DNA of 64,000 nucleotides from JANQOH01 sp965200095. Lineage in GTDB: Bacteria > Pseudomonadota > Alphaproteobacteria > UBA7887. The position numbers were made by a program, and so were the translations under genes. The stretch is taken from assembly GCA_965200095.1 (NCBI GenBank), contig OZ241350.1:620001-684000 (forward strand), given 5' to 3'. The notes beneath the pieces are model-generated. The model was given only the letters and a program-made list of their open reading frames with translations, ran no database searches and was not told the origin of the DNA. Positions 59,309 through 64,000 of the stretch are shown here, piece after piece; position 1 is the stretch's first letter, and every line of letters begins with the position of its first letter.

Positions 59309-60153
59309 GGCGAGGTCTCCGGGGCTGCGGCGGCGCGGGCGCCGCGGACCGCGTCGGCGAGGCCGCGCGCGAGCGCAAGCGCGTCGGCGACGGGGTCGCC
59401 CCCGCGGTCGAGAGCGGCGGCGATGCGCTCGGCGAAGGCCGAACCGACGACCACGGCGTCGGCGTGGCGGGCGACCGCCGCCGCCTGTCGGGGCGTCTTG
59501 ATCCCGAAGCCCGCGGCGACCGGGAGGTCGACCACGGCCTTCAGGCGCGCGACGGCGGCCGCGACGGCGCTTTCGGCGGCGCCTTCGGCGCCCGTGACGC
59601 CGGCGATCGACACATGATAGAGAAAGCCGCTCGCGCGCCCCAGCACGGCGGGCAGGCGCGCATCGTCGGTGGTCGGGGTGGCGAGGCGTATGAGATTGAC
59701 GCCGGCGTCGCCGGCGCGGCGACAGAGGTCTTCGTCTTCCTCCGGCGGCAGGTCGACGACGATGAGGCCGTCGACCCCGGCTTGCGCGGCGTCGCCGGGG
59801 AAGCGCTCCGCGCCCCAATTGTGGATGGGGTTGAAATAGCCCATCAGGACGATGGGGGTGCGGTCGTCGGCGCGGCGGAAGCGTCGCGCCATGTCGAGGG
59901 TGCGGGCCATTGTCTGCCCGCCGGCGAGGGCGCGCAGGCCGGCGGCCTGGATCGCCGGCCCGTCGGCCATGGGGTCGGTGAACGGCATCCCGAGTTCGAC
60001 GATGTCGGCGCCGGCGTCGGGCAACGCCTCGACGAGGGCGGCGGAGCGGCCGCGGTCGGGGTCGCCGGCGGAAACGAAGGCGACGAGGCCGGCGCGGCCC
60101 TCGCGCGCCAGCGCCGCGAAGCGCCGCGAGATGCGTCCGGCGCTCACGCTCAC
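59305..60153 (-). CDS. trpA: tryptophan synthase subunit alpha
   Basis: A 282-residue TIM barrel cleaving indole-3-glycerol phosphate. The catalytic Glu53 (VELGMPFTDP) and Asp64 (MADGPAIQ) are present, as are GLIVVDLPPEED, LIRLATPTTDDARLP and VAAGFGIKTPRQA. The GTG at 60153 overlaps the trpB stop as GTGA; another GTG six bases on is possible. It forms the alpha2beta2 complex with TrpB. Confidence 0.95.
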   Translation of the reverse strand: MSVSAGRISRRFAALAREGRAGLVAFVSAGDPDRGRSAALVEALPDAGADIVELGMPFTDPMADGPAIQAAGLRALAGGQTMARTLDMARRFRRADDRTPIVLMGYFNPIHNWGAERFPGDAAQAGVDGLIVVDLPPEEDEDLCRRAGDAGVNLIRLATPTTDDARLPAVLGRASGFLYHVSIAGVTGAEGAAESAVAAAVARLKAVVDLPVAAGFGIKTPRQAAAVARHADAVVVGSAFAERIAAALDRGGDPVADALALARGLADAVRGARAAAAPETSP

Positions 60154-61376
60154 AGGGCCTCCCCGAGGCGGTCGGCAACGGCGAAAATGTCCTTGTCGCC
60201 GCGGCCGCACATGTTCATCGCCAGCAGCGTATCCGGGGAAAGGTCGGGGGCGATGCGGGCGACGTGGGCGAGGGCGTGCGCGGGCTCGAGCGCGGGGATG
60301 ATCCCTTCGAGACGCGAGCACAGGGCGAACGCCTCGAGCGCCTGCGCGTCGGTGGCGGATACGTATTCGACGCGGCCCATGTCCTTGAGCCAGGAATGTT
60401 CGGGCCCGATGCCGGGATAGTCGAGACCTGCGGAGATCGAATGAGCCTCGACGATCTGCCCGTCGTCGTCCTGCAGGAGGTAGGTGCGGTTGCCGTGCAG
60501 GACTCCGGGCCGCCCGGCGGTGAGCGAAGCGGCGTGGCGCCCGGTTTCGACGCCCTCGCCGCCGGCTTCCACCCCGATCATCCGCACCTCGGGGTCGTCG
60601 AGGAAAGGGTGGAACAGGCCCATGGCGTTGGAGCCGCCGCCGACGCACGCCGTCAGGATATCCGGCAGGCGGCCTTCGCGGGCGAGCATCTGCTCGCGCG
60701 CCTCGCGCCCGATGACCGCCTGGAAGTCGCGCACCAGTTCGGGGTAGGGGTGAGGCCCGGCGACGGTGCCGATGAGGTAATAGGTGTCGGCGACGTTGGT
60801 TACCCAGTCGCGCAGCGCCTCGTTCATGGCGTCCTTGAGGGTCGACGAGCCGGACGATACGGGCTCCACCCCGGCGCCGAGGAGTTTCATGCGGAAGACG
60901 TTGGGCCGCTGGCGTTCGATGTCCACGGCGCCCATGTAGACGACGCACTTCATTCCGAAGAGGGCGCAGACGGTGGCGGTGGCGACGCCGTGCTGACCGG
61001 CGCCGGTTTCCGCTATGACCCGCGTCTTGCCCATGCGGCGGGCGAGGAGGATCTGGCCGATGCAGTTGTTGATCTTGTGCGCGCCGGTATGGTTGAGTTC
61101 GTCGCGCTTGAAGTAGATTTTCGCGCCGCCGAAATGTTCGGTGAGTCGTTCGGCGAAATAGAGCGGGCTCGGGCGCCCGACATAGTCGGCGAGCAGCCGG
61201 TCGAGTTCGGCGCGGAAGGCGGGGTCGTTTCTGGCGGCGGCCCAGGCGGCCTCGAGTTCGAGGACCGGCGGCATCAGGGTTTCGGCGACGAAGCGCCCGC
61301 CATAGGCGCCGAAACGCCCCTTTTCGTCGGGTCCCGCGCGCCAGGAATTGGGTTGCGACACCGGCGGTCCCGTCAC
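60150..61376 (-). CDS. trpB: tryptophan synthase subunit beta
   Basis: A 408-residue PLP enzyme condensing indole with serine. PLP Lys101 is in ELNHTGAHKINNCIGQIL. Other blocks: GRFGAYGGRFVAETLMPPVL, ETGAGQHGVATATVCALFG, GSSTLKDAMNEALRDWV, CVGGGSNAMGLFHPFL and GLDYPGIGPEHSWLKD. The GTG at 61376 overlaps the trpF stop. The order trpF-trpB-trpA is standard for the lineage. Confidence 0.97.
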   Translation of the reverse strand: MTGPPVSQPNSWRAGPDEKGRFGAYGGRFVAETLMPPVLELEAAWAAARNDPAFRAELDRLLADYVGRPSPLYFAERLTEHFGGAKIYFKRDELNHTGAHKINNCIGQILLARRMGKTRVIAETGAGQHGVATATVCALFGMKCVVYMGAVDIERQRPNVFRMKLLGAGVEPVSSGSSTLKDAMNEALRDWVTNVADTYYLIGTVAGPHPYPELVRDFQAVIGREAREQMLAREGRLPDILTACVGGGSNAMGLFHPFLDDPEVRMIGVEAGGEGVETGRHAASLTAGRPGVLHGNRTYLLQDDDGQIVEAHSISAGLDYPGIGPEHSWLKDMGRVEYVSATDAQALEAFALCSRLEGIIPALEPAHALAHVARIAPDLSPDTLLAMNMCGRGDKDIFAVADRLGEAL

Positions 61377-62017
61377 GCGGCGGCGAGGGCGGCGAAGAAC
61401 GCGGCGATGCGCGCCGGGTCCTTCACGCCGGGCGCGCTTTCGACGCCGGACGAAACATCGACTTCCCGCGCCCCCGTTTCGGCGACCGCCCGGGCGACGT
61501 TGTCGGGGGTCAGCCCGCCCGACAGCGCCCACGGCGCGGGCCATGCGCGCCCGGCGAGCAGACGCCAGTCGAAGGCGACGCCGTTGCCCCCCGGGAGGGC
61601 GGCGCCCGCCGGCGGCCTGGCGTCGAACATCAGGCGGTCGGCGACGGGCGCGTAGGCGTTCGCCTGCGCCAGGTCGTCCTCGACGGCCACCGCGACGGCC
61701 TTGATCGCCGGCAGGCCGTAACGCGCGCGGAGCTGGGCGACGCGGCGCGGGGTCTCGCGTCCGTGCAGCTGGAGGGCGGAGAGCGGCACGCGGCCGAGGA
61801 CCTCGTCGAGGAGAGCGTCGTCGGGTTCGACGAACACGCCCACGGCCTCCACCCCGCGCGGGACGCGGGCGGCGAGAGCCGCGGCGCGGTCGATGGCGAT
61901 GTTGCGGGGCGACGGGGGGTAGAACACGAAGCCGACCCGGCGCGCGCCGCCGTCGAGAGCGCCGGCGAGGGCGTCGGCGGCGCCGAGACCGCAGATCTTG
62001 ACGGCGACCGGGCTCAC
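61373..62017 (-). CDS. trpF: phosphoribosylanthranilate isomerase
   Basis: A 214-residue TIM barrel catalysing the Amadori rearrangement in tryptophan synthesis. The catalytic Cys is in VKICGL near the start and the catalytic Asp in DRLMFDARPP. GFVFYPPSPRNI, LQLHGRETP and ALSGGLTPDNVA are typical. The GTG start overlaps the pyrF stop as GTGA, and the stop overlaps trpB. The anthranilate and indole-glycerol phosphate genes (trpE, G, D, C) are not in the window. Confidence 0.94.
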   Translation of the reverse strand: MSPVAVKICGLGAADALAGALDGGARRVGFVFYPPSPRNIAIDRAAALAARVPRGVEAVGVFVEPDDALLDEVLGRVPLSALQLHGRETPRRVAQLRARYGLPAIKAVAVAVEDDLAQANAYAPVADRLMFDARPPAGAALPGGNGVAFDWRLLAGRAWPAPWALSGGLTPDNVARAVAETGAREVDVSSGVESAPGVKDPARIAAFFAALAAA

Positions 62018-62736
62018 AGCGCTCCGGACATTTCGTCGGCGATGCGCCGCGCCGCGTCGGCGGGGTCGTCCGCGCGGGCGATGGGCCTGCCGATCACCAG
62101 GTAATCGGCGCCGAGGCGCAGCGCCTCGGCCGGTGTGACGATGCGCTTCTGGTCGTCGGCGGACGCCCATCCGGGGCGCACGCCGGGCACGACGAGGGTG
62201 AAATCGGCGCCGCAGCGGGCGCGCAGCGCGGCGACTTCGCGCGCCGAGGCGACGGCGCCGTCGAGGCCGCTCGCCTGCGCGAGCGCGGCGGAGCGGGTCA
62301 CGAGCTCCTCGATCGACCCGGCGAGGCCGACGCTTTCGGCGTCGGCGCGGTCGAAACTGGTCAGCACGGTCACCGCCAGGACTTTCGGGCGGGCGCCGCC
62401 GCTGCGGTCGGGGAGGCGCATGGCGGCGGCGGCGGCGGCGCGCATCATCGCCGCGCCGCCGCCGGCATGGACGGTGAGCATCGCCGGCGCCGCGGCGGCG
62501 GCGGCGCGCACCGCGCCGGCGACGGTGTTGGGAATGTCGTGGAATTTGAGGTCGAGAAAGATCGGCAGCCCGGTCTTCGCGAGCGCCGCGACTCCCGCGG
62601 CGCCGTGGGCGACATAGAACTGGAGACCGATTTTCAGCGACCCCACGGCGCCGGCGACGCGGTCGGCGAGGCGCTTCGCCTCGTCGAGGTCGGCGGTGTC
62701 GATGGCGCAGACGATGCGCTCGCCGGGCGCGGTCAC
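62014..62736 (-). CDS. pyrF: orotidine 5'-phosphate decarboxylase
   Basis: A 240-residue TIM barrel performing the last step of UMP synthesis. The catalytic Asp62-x-Lys64-x-x-Asp67 lies in FLDLKFHDIPNTVAGA. Further blocks: IVCAIDTADLDEAKRLADRV, SLKIGLQFYVAHG, TLVVPGVRPGWASADDQKRI and GADYLVIGRPIARADDP. Start is a GTG at 62736, 15 bases after the ihfB stop. Confidence 0.96.
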   Translation of the reverse strand: MTAPGERIVCAIDTADLDEAKRLADRVAGAVGSLKIGLQFYVAHGAAGVAALAKTGLPIFLDLKFHDIPNTVAGAVRAAAAAAPAMLTVHAGGGAAMMRAAAAAAMRLPDRSGGARPKVLAVTVLTSFDRADAESVGLAGSIEELVTRSAALAQASGLDGAVASAREVAALRARCGADFTLVVPGVRPGWASADDQKRIVTPAEALRLGADYLVIGRPIARADDPADAARRIADEMSGAL

Positions 62737-62751
62737 GGGGTTCTCCGGCGG

Positions 62752-63036
62752 TCAGGCGCGCGCATCGACGCGCTCGCGCAATCGTTTGCCGGGCTTGAAG
62801 AAGGGAACGCCCTTTTCGGGCACCCGCACCGCTTCGCCGGTGCGCGGGTTGCGTCCGACCCGCGCGTTCCGGCGCTTGACGGAGAAGGCGCCGAAGCCGC
62901 GCAGTTCGACGCGGTCGCCGCGCGCCAGCGCGAACGCGATCTCGTCGAACACCGTCGCCACCAGCCGCTCGACGTCCCGGTGGTAGAGATGGGGGTTGTC
63001 GCGCATCAGCGATTGCACCAGTTGCGATCTGGTCAT
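62752..63036 (-). CDS. ihfB: integration host factor subunit beta
   Basis: A 94-residue DNA-bending protein that dimerises with IhfA. MTRSQLVQSL, VERLVATVFDEI, GDRVELRGFGAFSVKRRNAR and the beta-arm motif GRNPRTGEAV followed by VPEKGVPFFKPGKRLRERV identify it. The proline that intercalates in DNA is in the RNPRTGE arm. It lies 72 bases after sppA and before pyrF, the usual alphaproteobacterial order. Confidence 0.96.
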   Translation of the reverse strand: MTRSQLVQSLMRDNPHLYHRDVERLVATVFDEIAFALARGDRVELRGFGAFSVKRRNARVGRNPRTGEAVRVPEKGVPFFKPGKRLRERVDARA

Positions 63037-63108
63037 GGCTTTACGATCATGGCGGCGCGGTCGTCGCGATCCGGTTGCGGACGGCGCGCCCGCGGCGCGC
63101 CGACGGAG

Positions 63109-64000
63109 TCATTGCGCCGCGAAAGGCTGCCAGAGCGACAGCGGGCCGTCAAGTCCGGGCCGTTCGGTCAATGCGGGGTATCCGGCGAAAGAGAACGCCG
63201 CGTCGAGGAGGTCGCGCCACAGGGGTCTTCCTCGCCGGGGGATCGACAATTCGGCCAGCGGCAGGCCCCGGGCGACGCCCGCCCCGGTCTCGAGCCAGGC
63301 CACCGCGTCCTCGACCCCGCCGAGGCTGTCGACGAGGCCGGCGTCGCGCGCGGCGGCGCCGGTGAACACGCGCCCGTCGGCGAGGCGCGCCGCTTCCGAC
63401 GGGGCAAGGGCGCGACGTTCGGCGACGAGGCCGACGAACATGCGGTGCAGGTCCCCGACGACCCGGCTTGCGGCCTCGCGCGCTTCCGGCGACAGGGGAG
63501 CGAACGGGTTGGGCTCCGCCTTGAGCGGGCCGCTGCGCACGAGTTCGTTCGCCACGCCGATCTTTTCCATCAGCCCGGAAATGTCGGGCGCCTGGAGGAC
63601 GACGCCGATGGAGCCGGTGACGGTGCTCTCGCGGGCGAAGATACGGTCGGCGGCGAGGGCCGCCATATAGCCCCCCGAGGCGGCCACGCCGTCCATCACG
63701 GCGACCACGGGCCGCGTTTCGCCGACCGTGCGGACGGCGCGATAGAGGGCTTCGCTGGCGAAAGTGGCGCCGCCCGGACTGTCGATGCGCAAGATGAGCG
63801 CCGCGGCCGAAGCGTCCCCGGCGAGATCGCGGATCGCGCGTTCGCGCTCGCGGTCGCCGAGGATGATCCCGTCGATGCCGAGGGTGACGATGCGGTCCCC
63901 GCCGGGCAGTCCCGGCAACGGCCACGAGGCGACGACGACGAGGGCGGCCAGGGCGACGAAGGCGACAAGACGCCACAGCGCCAGCCGGCGCTTGAGGCGA
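63109..64000 (-). CDS. sppA: signal peptide peptidase SppA, start beyond window edge
   Basis: Partial at the 5' end: the frame continues to position 64000 and adds an N-terminal membrane helix (RLVAFVALAALVVVASWPLP). The protease part resembles the short SppA form. The nucleophile serine is in GVAASGGYMAALAADRIFAR and the general-base lysine in VRSGPLKAEPNPFAPLS. The start IVTLGIDGIILGD and LRIDSPGGATFASEALYRAV are conserved. It degrades signal peptides in the inner membrane. First gene visible of the run through ihfB to folC. Confidence 0.93.
   Translation of the reverse strand, partial: RLKRRLALWRLVAFVALAALVVVASWPLPGLPGGDRIVTLGIDGIILGDRERERAIRDLAGDASAAALILRIDSPGGATFASEALYRAVRTVGETRPVVAVMDGVAASGGYMAALAADRIFARESTVTGSIGVVLQAPDISGLMEKIGVANELVRSGPLKAEPNPFAPLSPEAREAASRVVGDLHRMFVGLVAERRALAPSEAARLADGRVFTGAAARDAGLVDSLGGVEDAVAWLETGAGVARGLPLAELSIPRRGRPLWRDLLDAAFSFAGYPALTERPGLDGPLSLWQPFAAQ

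Overview
The window is high-GC DNA (about 70% by eye) from an alphaproteobacterium. The evidence is gene order and lineage-typical families: murA-DUF2948-hisG-hisD-UPF0262-infA-maf-RNase E/G-yacG on the plus strand, ihfB-pyrF-trpF-trpB-trpA-accD-folC on the minus strand, and a ChvI/ChvG two-component pair. A Rhodospirillales-like or uncultured marine or symbiotic lineage is plausible, but the sequence does not settle the genus. Genes are packed tightly, and many stop/start pairs share the four bases ATGA or GTGA.

Layout. 0-3 kb: the end of a MetE-like gene, an M48 lipoprotein protease, tRNA-Lys, mtnA, a Cu/Zn-SOD-like secreted protein without metal ligands, and tRNA-Thr. 3-10 kb: the murA to yacG housekeeping run. 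10-13 kb: a coiled-coil membrane protein with a probable leaderless promoter, an orphan D12-class adenine methyltransferase, and an island of interspersed palindromic repeats. 13-20 kb: a minus-strand catabolic and import island (PhyH-type dioxygenase, two TRAP binding proteins, DctQ, DctM, SMP-30-like protein, PanB-like protein). 20-23 kb: chvI-chvG. 23-26.5 kb: a decayed zone with glycosyltransferase remnants, a second copy of the repeat island, an IS5-family transposase running into tRNA-Gly, and a small mobile-looking repeat. 26.7-30 kb: radical SAM protein, apaG, folE, trkH. 30-41 kb (minus): RND pump and its adaptor, an Opp/Dpp-type ABC importer without a local binding protein, a lipoprotein, parE. 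41-46 kb (plus): RhlE-like helicase, dihydroorotase, a secreted unknown, glutaryl-CoA dehydrogenase. 46-50 kb: a threonine-dehydratase-like enzyme, a second coiled-coil paralogue beside a 60-bp perfect palindrome, a fluoroacetate-dehalogenase-like hydrolase, DUF502. 50-64 kb (minus): recG, a BMP-type nucleoside ABC importer, DUF3237 (plus strand), then folC, accD, trpA, trpB, trpF, pyrF, ihfB and the start-truncated sppA.

How the parts work together. The housekeeping blocks supply cell-wall, histidine, tryptophan, pyrimidine, folate and fatty-acid precursors. The accessory blocks are transporters (TRAP, Opp/Dpp, BMP, RND, Trk) and catabolic enzymes, consistent with a scavenging heterotroph. 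The least explained content is the 13-20 kb island, the pair of MFDTY coiled-coil genes with matching promoters and internally repeated coils, and two families of short interspersed inverted-repeat elements. All functions are read from sequence by eye; no database search was run.
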